Virus record (IMG/VR): IMGVR_UViG_3300025759_000072
Span: 25,419-89,418 of that record
Length of the DNA: 64,000 nucleotides
Strand: one strand, 5' to 3'
DNA from: a virus
Translations under genes and position numbers: made by a program
The notes under the pieces: generated by a model
Database searches by the model: none
What the model was told of the DNA's origin: nothing
Seen by the model: only the letters and a program-made list of their open reading frames with translations
Shown here: one piece after another, positions 55,901-63,851 of the stretch
Numbering within the stretch: the first letter of the stretch is position 1
Layout of the letters: the number at the start of each line of letters is the position of its first letter

Positions 55901-56349
55901 CAATCATCATCCCTTGGAATAATAGACCAACGACCAAATAACCGTACAGCCCAGTATGCAGAATAAATTTTCCACTTAGATACTTTTGGATCAGCATCTT
56001 TCATACCCATTAAAAATACATCATCAGCAGCCTTCTTCGCTTTCTTAATAATTTTTTTATCATTATTATTTTTGCGATACAGACGAATTCTCCAGTATAG
56101 AAGATCATGAACGATTGCAGCACGAGCAATATCCCATGGAGCAAGTAACCACCAACATGCACGAGGAACAGAAGCTAAATCTGTTTTAAATCCTTGATGT
56201 ACCGGAATACTATCTTTTACTACATCGACACCAACTTGCTTCAATGATTCTACATCAATGTCTCTATTTGAGTATACAAGTTGTTTCAAAAGTTTCCATT
56301 GTTTAGGTGGATTAAATTCGGCTGACACGTTACTGTTGAATTGCCCCAT
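55900..56349 (-). CDS. DUF1353 protein
   Basis: 149 residues from ATG 56349. VHQGFKTDLASVPRACWWLLAPWDIARAAIVHDLLYWRIRL is the DUF1353 core with its conserved Asp, His and Trp. It is a common phage protein of unknown biochemical function in lysis or late clusters. It overlaps neither neighbour after start choice. Confidence 0.85.
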   Translation of the reverse strand: MGQFNSNVSAEFNPPKQWKLLKQLVYSNRDIDVESLKQVGVDVVKDSIPVHQGFKTDLASVPRACWWLLAPWDIARAAIVHDLLYWRIRLYRKNNNDKKIIKKAKKAADDVFLMGMKDADPKVSKWKIYSAYWAVRLFGRWSIIPRDDD

Positions 56350-56354
56350 TTTTT

Positions 56355-56696
56355 TTATTTCCTTGACATCCATGCTGACATGCCCATATATGCACCAACA
56401 ACACCAGCCATAGAAATATAAAACAATCCAGAAATATCACCGAGTAGTTTTAGTCTCGTTTCTGGAATCAAACCTGGTATCATAACCATCACTGTAAATA
56501 AAAACATTGCAATAAGAGCAGCTGTCGCCATTCTTCTTTGCGCTGCTTGTTTTCTTACATCAGCTTTTGCTTCGGCATCGAGACGTTGAATCTCGTGAAT
56601 TTTTTCTGCATGTTCTAATTCTTCATCACTCACAATACCATCACCATCCAAGTCAAATTCATTATACTGACTATCGTCTTGTAGTTTCTTTTGCAC
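56355..56696 (-). CDS. EF-hand membrane protein, holin candidate
   Basis: 113 residues. A complete EF-hand calcium loop, EFDLDGDGIVSDEELEHAE (residues ~13-30), leads into a charged helix. Two transmembrane segments follow (MATAALIAMFLFTVMVMIPGL and GLFYISMAGVVGAYMGMSAW). It lies within the lysozyme-spanin cluster, so a holin or holin regulator is plausible. The calcium loop in such a protein is unusual. Confidence 0.78.
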   Translation of the reverse strand: MQKKLQDDSQYNEFDLDGDGIVSDEELEHAEKIHEIQRLDAEAKADVRKQAAQRRMATAALIAMFLFTVMVMIPGLIPETRLKLLGDISGLFYISMAGVVGAYMGMSAWMSRK

Positions 56697-57072
56697 TGTC
56701 TTTTCCCTCGTAGTATTCCTTGTATCGCATTAATACATCTCGATTCAAGATAATATACTTTCGGACCTGTGCAAAATTCACTGCTAATTGTTCATAACCA
56801 TCATCAGTTAGTCCAAACAACACAATGTCTTTATTATTCTTTTTGAGTTGTTCAAATACTTCTTTATAATTTTTTTCAGTAATAACTAACCATTCTACCT
56901 TTTCCATTTTCATGGACTTGGGTGGATCAAGATTTAAAGGTGTTCTTTCAACCTTCTTTGTAAATATCTCCAGTTCTTTTATGCTACTACAACCACTAAT
57001 CAGCGTAAGGCTGATAAGAAGGATTGGCAATATTAAAACATTCTGGATTAATTTCAGATTTCTTAGTAGCAT
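56671..57072 (-). CDS. Outer-membrane lipoprotein spanin (Rz1-like)
   Basis: 133 residues. Signal with lipobox LILPILLISLTLISGCSSI (Cys near residue 28), then NLDPPKSMKMEKVEWLVITEKNYKEVFEQLKKNNKDIVLFGL. It overlaps the inner-membrane spanin gene by 77 bases in another frame, the layout typical of Rz/Rz1 pairs. It would join the Rz-like protein to fuse the two membranes at lysis. Confidence 0.82.
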   Translation of the reverse strand: MLLRNLKLIQNVLILPILLISLTLISGCSSIKELEIFTKKVERTPLNLDPPKSMKMEKVEWLVITEKNYKEVFEQLKKNNKDIVLFGLTDDGYEQLAVNFAQVRKYIILNRDVLMRYKEYYEGKDSAKETTRR

Positions 57073-57484
57073 TTTTTTCTTTCTCAGTCAACTCAGCCCC
57101 CATTGCAATCTCCATACAACGAAGTGTGTTCTTAGTACCCTTATTTATTACTCTTGACATTATCTCTGGTTTGTCTTCGGCAATCTTTCCAATGTCTCTT
57201 TTCTTACCACTTGCGTTTATTTTTGAAAACTTATCCTTTAGATCCTCGATTGACTTATTTAATCTATCATTTAGTTCTTGTTGTTCTTTCATAACAATAC
57301 GAATATCTTCAGCATCCTTTATCTGTTGTTCAATTACTGCTTTCTGTTCAGCAACAGATTGTTCGAGTTTAGCATTGTTTGCTTCACTCGTTGCAAGGTC
57401 TGCTTGTAATCCTTTCACGTATGCGTATGCGCCTGCAGCACCTGCTAAGAAAATAGCAACAACTGCAATCTTTAGATACATCAT
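56996..57484 (-). CDS. Inner-membrane spanin (Rz-like)
   Basis: 162 residues. One N-terminal transmembrane helix (LKIAVVAIFLAGAAGAYAYV) and then a long periplasmic coiled coil (residues ~25-95, LEQSVAEQKAVIEQQIKDAEDI; NDRLNKSIEDLKDKFSKI). The C-terminal part holds two Cys (TLRCMEIAMGAEL; INPECFNIANP). It overlaps the lysozyme stop by four bases and the Rz1-like gene by 77. Confidence 0.85.
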   Translation of the reverse strand: MMYLKIAVVAIFLAGAAGAYAYVKGLQADLATSEANNAKLEQSVAEQKAVIEQQIKDAEDIRIVMKEQQELNDRLNKSIEDLKDKFSKINASGKKRDIGKIAEDKPEIMSRVINKGTKNTLRCMEIAMGAELTEKEKNATKKSEINPECFNIANPSYQPYAD

Positions 57485-57924
57485 GCGAGTGCTCTCATTC
57501 TCTCCACCAATCTTTCTGCTCTTGCTCCAACCTGACGATACCAGCGACTGTCAATCATCTCATCTGCAGCACGATTCCAATCTTCGGCATCAACACCAGA
57601 CTTCATTCCTTTGAACTGAGACAATCGTGGACGACCAAGATTGAACATCATGTTAGCAATTATTTGTTGAGCTTCTCCTGGCAGACTGGCAAATTGCGGA
57701 TAAACCGCTTCGCAGTCTCGCAGTACTCCTTGGATATCTTCTGCGAATGCTTCTTCCACACGAGCTTCGGAGACTGGAGTTCCAACGTCACAACCGTGCT
57801 CTGGGTCGGTCTCGCGAATGAGATGACCAATACCAAAAGTAGGATACCCAAGATGATCCAAATAAATTTCATAGACCACTCCTTCATCTATTTCTAGTTG
57901 TTCTCGTAGTTTACTAATATCCAT
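57481..57924 (-). CDS. T4-type lysozyme (GH24 endolysin)
   Basis: 147 residues, near T4 lysozyme (164). The catalytic pattern E-x8-D-x5-T is exact: IDEGVVYEIYLDHLGYPTFGIGHLI. The Q-QIIANMMFNLGRPRLSQFKGM and SRWYRQVGARAERLVERM blocks follow the family. It has no signal peptide, so release needs a holin. With the two spanin genes it forms the lysis cassette. This free enzyme replaces the lysozyme domain missing from gp5. Confidence 0.94.
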   Translation of the reverse strand: MDISKLREQLEIDEGVVYEIYLDHLGYPTFGIGHLIRETDPEHGCDVGTPVSEARVEEAFAEDIQGVLRDCEAVYPQFASLPGEAQQIIANMMFNLGRPRLSQFKGMKSGVDAEDWNRAADEMIDSRWYRQVGARAERLVERMRALA

Positions 57925-57926
57925 GT

Positions 57927-59555
57927 TTAATCCTCGATAAATGAAATTGCTACACCAACTCGACTAAGCGTATCTGTTGATCTTATCGCAAGTGTAATAT
58001 CGTTATTTGGTGGAATTGCAATTCTTAGACCACTAGCAGCAGCATCTAAATCAATTGTTTCTGCTTGTTGACCAGCGGTAAAGAATGCATAGATTGGAAT
58101 ATTTGTTCCTTGTGTCATTGAACCAACAGTATCGTTGTAAAATGCAGCCGATTCTATTAAATTAAGAACTTTATATACGCTTGGAGATGGAAGCCCATCA
58201 AAGTTATAAAACAATAAAACTTCAACAGGGTTGCCGTTTGTATTTGTATCAACAGAAACGGAAACAGCTTTAATTAGTAGTTCTCTTGAATTAATTTTAT
58301 CATTAAAGATTAAACGATTATGAACAGTCACACCATGGTGTAATAAATTAGCACCTAAGTTAGGATTGTGTTCTGTAGAACGTAATGCAGCAGTTGGAAG
58401 ACTATTTGATTGAATTAGACCCTCAATACCACCCATTATACTTCCACCAGTAACAGTAACATTTGTTCCTGTTCCACCAAGACTGGCAGCAACATAACCA
58501 ACTTTTAGAGATGGGTTGTCAATATGAACGTCAGTATTTCGATTTGAGTAATGTATATGATGAAAGAAAATCATGTCTCCATTAGTGGGATTTTCAATCG
58601 CAAATCTAATTTCACCAGCACCCAACCAACGGAAATTAATTTGATAGATATTCAGTTTTGTTGTATCAATAGTTACTTTACTTGGACCGGTACCATCGAG
58701 TTTATCAATATTGAAATCATCTTGATATGTCCAATTATTAGTATCAAAAACACCAGACTGTAATGTTGTAAGACTCGCAACAGTCCCTGTGGTGCCTGTA
58801 TCTACAAAACTATATGTTCCATTTTTTGGTCCAACACTTGTACTAAGAAAAGTTACAATACCATCACAATGTTCAACTACCCATGCCGCAGAAGCATTTG
58901 CTTGGAACCATTCGGAAATTTCTGCGGCTGTAATCCCTACATTTGATGTTGTATTTGCCAGAGGAACAACATAAGGAGTACCGTTTAACGTAACTGTTAC
59001 ATTACCAGAACTATTAGCGCCAGTCGTAATTGTTATTTTTTCAATGTGCGCCTTACCACCATTTTGTCTGAGAACACCAAAATTTTCTCCATCAAATCCA
59101 ACTTGTATCGCTTGTTCTTGAGTAAAGAAACCTGCTCTTTGAGTATAACCAGCAACACCAACACCAGGAGCACTTTCAGTAAATGCAGCGGTAAATCTAC
59201 AAATAGCACCTTGACCTGGACGATATCTAACCGCACGGCGAGAACGGATAACACCATATCCATATTGACTCGTACCGGTTTGAGTACGCATAAGAGTATT
59301 CGTAGTATCTGCTGATCCACCAAATGCATCGAATGTTTCAAAGTTTCTTGCTTGTAAACCGTACAACCCATCAAGTTGAATTACTGGTGTGATAGGAATT
59401 GCAATTTGTTCACCAAAAGCAGAACGATGAGTAGCACCTTCGTTTAGAATATTCCCATACTGATCGGCTCGCATAAAAACTTCATGCAATGTAGTATCGT
59501 GAGACTGACCTCCGATAGACCGATAATTTTGAGTATTCTTATTCCACTGCGCCAT
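57927..59555 (-). CDS. Virion structural protein (fibre or baseplate-associated)
   Basis: 542 residues. Beta-rich, Gly/Thr/Asn-rich with almost no charged helices. The N-terminal part has QLDGLYGLQARNFETFDAFGG and GVIRSRRAVRYRPGQGAICRFTAAFT, a plan found in large virion proteins of marine myoviruses. The C-terminus AIPPNNDITLAIRSTDTLSRVGVAISFIE looks like a self-assembling head of a fibre-type protein. Probably a fibre, receptor-binding or baseplate-exterior protein. Confidence 0.75.
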   Translation of the reverse strand: MAQWNKNTQNYRSIGGQSHDTTLHEVFMRADQYGNILNEGATHRSAFGEQIAIPITPVIQLDGLYGLQARNFETFDAFGGSADTTNTLMRTQTGTSQYGYGVIRSRRAVRYRPGQGAICRFTAAFTESAPGVGVAGYTQRAGFFTQEQAIQVGFDGENFGVLRQNGGKAHIEKITITTGANSSGNVTVTLNGTPYVVPLANTTSNVGITAAEISEWFQANASAAWVVEHCDGIVTFLSTSVGPKNGTYSFVDTGTTGTVASLTTLQSGVFDTNNWTYQDDFNIDKLDGTGPSKVTIDTTKLNIYQINFRWLGAGEIRFAIENPTNGDMIFFHHIHYSNRNTDVHIDNPSLKVGYVAASLGGTGTNVTVTGGSIMGGIEGLIQSNSLPTAALRSTEHNPNLGANLLHHGVTVHNRLIFNDKINSRELLIKAVSVSVDTNTNGNPVEVLLFYNFDGLPSPSVYKVLNLIESAAFYNDTVGSMTQGTNIPIYAFFTAGQQAETIDLDAAASGLRIAIPPNNDITLAIRSTDTLSRVGVAISFIED

Positions 59556-60157
59556 TATGTTTCTTTCTTCTTAGCAGCCTCTCTTGCCATTTTCTTCAAG
59601 TAAGCAGCACCGTTAATATAACGACCTTTCTTTTTACGATCACCTTTCTCGCCTACACGATATGGTTGTTTTGCCCAGTGAACAGTATCATCACCTGTTC
59701 CTACAACAGCAGTTCCAGTAGCATTAGCGATTTCTTCTTGTAGGTTTTTATAATTCTTTTGTGAGTTTTCTTCTAAGTATTTCATGTTACGTACAATCTC
59801 TTCTAATACAGCATTTTCATCTTCAAAAGAATCGCCTTGAATAAGTTGTCTCTGTTCTACGTGCTCTTTTAATAAAAACAAAGCAGCGGCGAACGTAGCA
59901 ACCTTAGAACCTAATCCAACCTTGGACATAAGTTTCTTAATATTTCGAATGAAACGATGATAGTAACTATCAGCCGCTTTTTCTTTTTTAGTTTTTGCTT
60001 TGATAGTAACGCCTTTATCGTCACGAAGACGTTTACCATTCTTATCGATCAATCCAAACTTAAACGCATCGGTTTCTTCAATCGGTGTCGATAAGTCTTT
60101 AATGATTCGATAGAGAACGTAGATATCTACTACTTTTGAACCTGAACCAACTGTCAT
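59555..60157 (-). CDS. Conserved virion-region protein (200 residues)
   Basis: VVDIYVLYRIIKDLSTPIEETDAFKFGLIDKNGKRL is a block I know from T4-like marine phages. A helical middle and a basic C-terminus (EKGDRKKKGRYINGAAYLKKMAREAAKKK) follow. Coupled by single-base overlaps to both neighbours. Role unknown; probably virion assembly or internal. Confidence 0.78.
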   Translation of the reverse strand: MTVGSGSKVVDIYVLYRIIKDLSTPIEETDAFKFGLIDKNGKRLRDDKGVTIKAKTKKEKAADSYYHRFIRNIKKLMSKVGLGSKVATFAAALFLLKEHVEQRQLIQGDSFEDENAVLEEIVRNMKYLEENSQKNYKNLQEEIANATGTAVVGTGDDTVHWAKQPYRVGEKGDRKKKGRYINGAAYLKKMAREAAKKKET

Positions 60158-60546
60158 TAAATTTTCCTTAACTCTGAAATAATATTCATATCCATTTGTA
60201 TATCACTACCATATATTACTTCTTGATTAACTCCTATTGGTTCAATTCTTTCTGGCCAATAATTTAGATATAACAAGAACGGTTTTAAACAGTCCATATA
60301 TTCATAAAGACGGAAAGCAAGTATTCGAGTACAGGCTTTTGGTTCAAATACATTATACATTATTATAATGTGATTGAGTATTAACCTCGCTCTCAACTCC
60401 CTTCCGTCTTTATATTTACTTATCAACCTTTTTATATATTTGATTCTGTCAAGGTCTTCTTGAAACTCCAGTAAATCAGCGCCTGGATTATCATAGAACT
60501 TTGCAGCGAATAATAAAAAGTTAGAATCATCAAGTGTGTCAAACAT
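60157..60546 (-). CDS. Conserved virion-region protein (129 residues)
   Basis: Helical: FLLFAAKFYDNPGADLLEFQEDLDRIKYIKRLISKY and RARLILNHIIIMYNVFEP, a recurrent pattern next to the 200-residue gene in marine T4-like phages. Function unknown. Confidence 0.78.
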   Translation of the reverse strand: MFDTLDDSNFLLFAAKFYDNPGADLLEFQEDLDRIKYIKRLISKYKDGRELRARLILNHIIIMYNVFEPKACTRILAFRLYEYMDCLKPFLLYLNYWPERIEPIGVNQEVIYGSDIQMDMNIISELRKI

Positions 60547-60549
60547 ATA

Positions 60550-60903
60550 TTACCAAGTGCTAATTGCAACCCTTTTCCATGTATTTGTTGCTGTACAAAT
60601 ATATATGTAATCAGCATCCCATGCAATTTGACCAGCACTACCTGTGTCACTAGCAGTCGCTGGTGTCTTAGTTGTAGAGATACGAACATTATCTCCTGTA
60701 ACTGTAAGAACACCATTGACCGTTGTATTTGCAGCAGAGAGCAATCCTGTAATCGCAGTGTTGCCTGGAATATTTTCCATCAACGTTTGAATCGTAATGC
60801 TCTTGCTTGTAGGAGTACCAGTTGGGTTATCAACAACAAGCAGTAAGTCCTCACCAGCAGGTGTGGTAAGGCTTGTAAGTTGTGTTACCTTTTTATCAGC
60901 CAT
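60550..60903 (-). CDS. Short beta-rich virion protein (117 residues)
   Basis: KVTQLTSLTTPAGEDLLLVVDNPTGTPTSKSITIQTLMEN is the start found in many marine phage fibre or structural proteins. It ends with IAWDADYIYICTATNTWKRVAIST, a tail-fibre-type repeat end. Good AGGAGG site. Likely a short fibre or tip subunit. Confidence 0.78.
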   Translation of the reverse strand: MADKKVTQLTSLTTPAGEDLLLVVDNPTGTPTSKSITIQTLMENIPGNTAITGLLSAANTTVNGVLTVTGDNVRISTTKTPATASDTGSAGQIAWDADYIYICTATNTWKRVAISTW

Positions 60904-60930
60904 CTAGTTACCCTCCTAGGTTATTAGTTA

Positions 60931-61575
60931 TTAAGCAACAACTGTAAACGCAGGAAGTGTATTAGATGCAGCCGCTGAAATGACTAGGTTAGCAGATTCG
61001 CCGTCAGCATTCAATGAAATAACATCGCCTGATGTTAGTGTCATTGTTTGGAATCCAACGGTTCGTGAACCTGTACCACTTGGTTTACCAACAAAAACAA
61101 GAGTGTTGTTAGCATTGATAACTGTTGAAGTGTTTGTATTGTTTGCTTCATAAACATCAGAATTGCTATCAACTAGACGGATGCGTGAAGATGTTGGAGA
61201 TAGAACGATTGGTTCGTTGAACACAACGTTGATTTCCATATCAACACCGGCTTTATAATTGCCACTAAGTGCTGTATTGGCGCCAAGATAAACTTGACCA
61301 ACATCAGGAAATGCTAGGAAAGCAGAGTTGGCGTAACCACCATTTGTGCTACCACCTGGATGAGCAGCAACTAGTACTTCATCAATCTGACGACCGGCGC
61401 GATTGCCTGTACCGTTTGTGCGACGAACCCAACCTTTATCGGTTGCGATTACGTTACGTTTTGAAGCAAGATTGTCTGCTTCTGGAAATGGTTGAAAACC
61501 AACTTTTAAACTATTGGCTGGATTTGTGCCGCTAGTTGGACCATTTTTTTCGTGTTTAAAATCCCAAGATGACAT
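60931..61575 (-). CDS. Beta-rich virion protein (214 residues)
   Basis: Residues 1-120 have KVGFQPFPEADNLASKRNVIATDKGWVRR and EVLVAAHPGGSTNGGYANSAFLAFPD; the C-terminal half is Ser/Thr/Asn-rich beta (VVFNEPIVLSPTSSRIRLVD). No signal or membrane segment. Probably a decoration or exterior virion protein; position and composition are the only evidence. Confidence 0.72.
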   Translation of the reverse strand: MSSWDFKHEKNGPTSGTNPANSLKVGFQPFPEADNLASKRNVIATDKGWVRRTNGTGNRAGRQIDEVLVAAHPGGSTNGGYANSAFLAFPDVGQVYLGANTALSGNYKAGVDMEINVVFNEPIVLSPTSSRIRLVDSNSDVYEANNTNTSTVINANNTLVFVGKPSGTGSRTVGFQTMTLTSGDVISLNADGESANLVISAAASNTLPAFTVVA

Positions 61576-61631
61576 TGTTTGTTTCCTTTCTCTTTTCGGA
61601 TTTTCCTACTCGGCATAATATAAACTTCGAA

Positions 61632-61982
61632 TTACTTAATCGATTTTAACTTCAATGCGTTCTGTCTTCTAGTTTCTTTGTCTGTATAATCACCCTTGTG
61701 GAAATCCATCATATGTTTGTGTGACTTAGAAACATGCTGAACTGCATTATGTTTTTGTGTAGTGTCTTTAATCTTATCTATTTTTGAAAGAACACCTTGT
61801 GCTACGTTAGCAGGAACTTTGACTTTCTTACCATCATCAAACTCTACGTCTTTCAGACCACGAAGTGATACTGACTTGCGTAGTTGCATTTGAATATGTT
61901 CTCTATCATCAGAATTAGATTTCGTACCGTCTTTTCTTGGACGACCACGACCCTCATCAAGATATTCTTTAAATGATTTCAT
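61632..61982 (-). CDS. Small basic virion-type protein with LDE site (116 residues)
   Basis: The start SFKEYLDEGRGRPRKDGTK is the kind of N-terminus seen on prohead-targeted proteins of T4-like phages. LDE followed by Gly fits the gp21 protease consensus (L/I-x-E). The remainder is basic (LRKSVSLRGLKDVEFDDGKKVKVP; HKHMMDFHKG). I infer an internal or core protein. Confidence 0.7.
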   Translation of the reverse strand: MKSFKEYLDEGRGRPRKDGTKSNSDDREHIQMQLRKSVSLRGLKDVEFDDGKKVKVPANVAQGVLSKIDKIKDTTQKHNAVQHVSKSHKHMMDFHKGDYTDKETRRQNALKLKSIK

Positions 61983-61985
61983 TGG

Positions 61986-63653
61986 TTAATCCTTACCATC
62001 AAGTTCAACTTCTTCTTTTGGACCATATCCTTTTGGCGTAACATCTTTGATTGTAGTTTTTGTTTTTACACCACCAGTTGGAATCCATTTTTTATTTTTG
62101 CCTGTTCCAACCCATTTACCTTTTAATGCGTTACCATCTTTATCGAAATGTTTTTGTAGATGTGGTGGAAGTGCTTCATCAAGTTCAACTTCTTCTTGCA
62201 TTTTTCTAATCTCTGCACCTTTCATACCATGCTTTGTGATAAGTCTGGTAACAGCTAATTGACTAACAAACGGAATATCAGCTTTGACGAGTTGACTTAA
62301 TGCTTCTTTATCATCATCAACTTTATCCATGATTGAACTTAATTTTTGACCACTTGCCATGCTAATCTTTTTACCACGCATTGGCTCATATGCTTTTTTC
62401 AGTTTAGCAATCTGTGCTGCACTCATCTTACCTTCATCAAGTTCAACTTCTTCCTTTGTCACGGAAGCCATTGCTTTCTTAGCAAGATGTTTCGCAACAT
62501 TCTTTGGTTTGATTACATTACCAAATTTATCCTTACGAGGCTCGCCTACTTTTCTATATGGTCCATCGAAAGGAGGTTTTGTCATTTCTTCAAGTTCTTC
62601 TTCAGTAAACTCGAACCCCTCTTTCGTTGCCATCTTAGTAGCAGTGGCATACATTACGTCTTTAGCACGATCACCATATCTTTTCTTAAAGTCACCTGAT
62701 TTCTTTTTCATTGACTTGACGATCTCTTCACGCTTCTTCATTTGCTTATCAGACATTTCAGCAGTCATTGTCTGATCGTCCATTGATGGTTCGGTATCAA
62801 CTTCGTCTTTCTTACCCTTCTTGCCTACTTTCTTTTTCTTATCATCCTCATCATCTTCCATATCATCATCGTCTTCATCATCAGACTCTTTAATTTTCTT
62901 TTTATAAGAAGAATGTATGTGAGACTCAGCCTTAGTGACTTTGAGTTCTTCAATAGAAACTTGCTCTTCAATACCATGGTCAAACATAACATCATACCAT
63001 TCGATGTTACCATCTTCATCTGGGTCGGCGTGCATTGTAGGAATACATACACCTTCACCCCAGTTTTCGTGAACCACGTTCTTGGCACAGAGGTGTTGAG
63101 TGTTGGCTGGATTGTCTTCAACACCTTCTTTGATACTATGTTCACCTTTCTTTAGACGACCTACAATACGTTTTCCTCCATCATACACTACGAAGTCGCC
63201 GTTACTTACCACGGCTGATGTGTATTGATGCTCTTTAGGAAGTTTTGATTTTCCGAGTGCTTTTAACATTTCTTTATGATAAGCATCCGTCTTTGCCTCA
63301 CCAAGTACAACACCTTCTTTCATTGCCTTTGAAACTGCTTTACGGCGCTTGTGAAGATATTCATCAGAGGAATCAACATCACCATCGTTGTCAATGTCTT
63401 TGTCTTTGCGGTCAGAATGCTTGCCTTTGAGAGCCTTCTGATCTACAGGATCGAGTGACTCATTCTTACCTTTACCAATCTCAATCTTTGGTCTTTCTCT
63501 ACGCATCACTATATGACCATCAGGTAACTTTACCTTAACCATTTTAACGTCTGATTTGCGCTCAATGTCTTCTTGAGTTTCTGTTGGTTGTCCGGACAGA
63601 ATACTACGAACAGCATCTACAAGTGCATCTGGTTTGCGGAAATAGTTTGTCAT
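61986..63653 (-). CDS. Highly charged internal head-type protein (555 residues)
   Basis: A mosaic of very acidic and very basic blocks. KDKDIDNDGDVDSSDEYLHKRRKAVSKAM (EF-hand-like DxDxD plus a basic helix) lies near residue 85, an Asp-rich stretch near 260, and EEVELDE repeats at three places (DNA at 62435-62453, 62177-62195 and 61998-62016). LDE and LGE followed by Gly or Ala fit the gp21 prohead protease consensus. The composition resembles cleaved internal or scaffold proteins of marine T4-like phages. A late box (63685-63692) precedes it. Confidence 0.75.
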   Translation of the reverse strand: MTNYFRKPDALVDAVRSILSGQPTETQEDIERKSDVKMVKVKLPDGHIVMRRERPKIEIGKGKNESLDPVDQKALKGKHSDRKDKDIDNDGDVDSSDEYLHKRRKAVSKAMKEGVVLGEAKTDAYHKEMLKALGKSKLPKEHQYTSAVVSNGDFVVYDGGKRIVGRLKKGEHSIKEGVEDNPANTQHLCAKNVVHENWGEGVCIPTMHADPDEDGNIEWYDVMFDHGIEEQVSIEELKVTKAESHIHSSYKKKIKESDDEDDDDMEDDEDDKKKKVGKKGKKDEVDTEPSMDDQTMTAEMSDKQMKKREEIVKSMKKKSGDFKKRYGDRAKDVMYATATKMATKEGFEFTEEELEEMTKPPFDGPYRKVGEPRKDKFGNVIKPKNVAKHLAKKAMASVTKEEVELDEGKMSAAQIAKLKKAYEPMRGKKISMASGQKLSSIMDKVDDDKEALSQLVKADIPFVSQLAVTRLITKHGMKGAEIRKMQEEVELDEALPPHLQKHFDKDGNALKGKWVGTGKNKKWIPTGGVKTKTTIKDVTPKGYGPKEEVELDGKD

Positions 63654-63684
63654 TTATCTATCCTCTGATAAGTTTTATTTTTAT

Positions 63685-63692
63685 TATTTATA
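63685..63692 (-). promoter_or_regulatory. Late promoter box
   Basis: The minus strand reads TATAAATA, 32 bases before the ATG of the 555-residue protein and just after the stop of the Cys-rich gene. Confidence 0.7.
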
Positions 63693-63696
63693 ATAT

Positions 63697-63837
63697 CTAT
63701 TTGCTACATTTGTCGCAACGGCATTGCTTACAGACTTCAATCTTTCCTTCAATGCCGTGATTATACGGTTCTCTACGGTAATCTTTCCAAAGAGATTTAC
63801 CACAATGCGACTCATGTCCACAGTTCTTACAACTCAT
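63697..63837 (-). CDS. Cys-rich small protein (46 residues)
   Basis: ATG 63837. SCKNCGHESHCG and EVCKQCRCDKC give C-x2-C, H and a terminal C-x2-C-x-C-x2-C cluster, probably binding two zinc ions. It is similar in style to the 52-residue protein at 55742. Function unknown. Confidence 0.7.
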   Translation of the reverse strand: MSCKNCGHESHCGKSLWKDYRREPYNHGIEGKIEVCKQCRCDKCSK

Positions 63838-63851
63838 TTCACAACTCCGCT

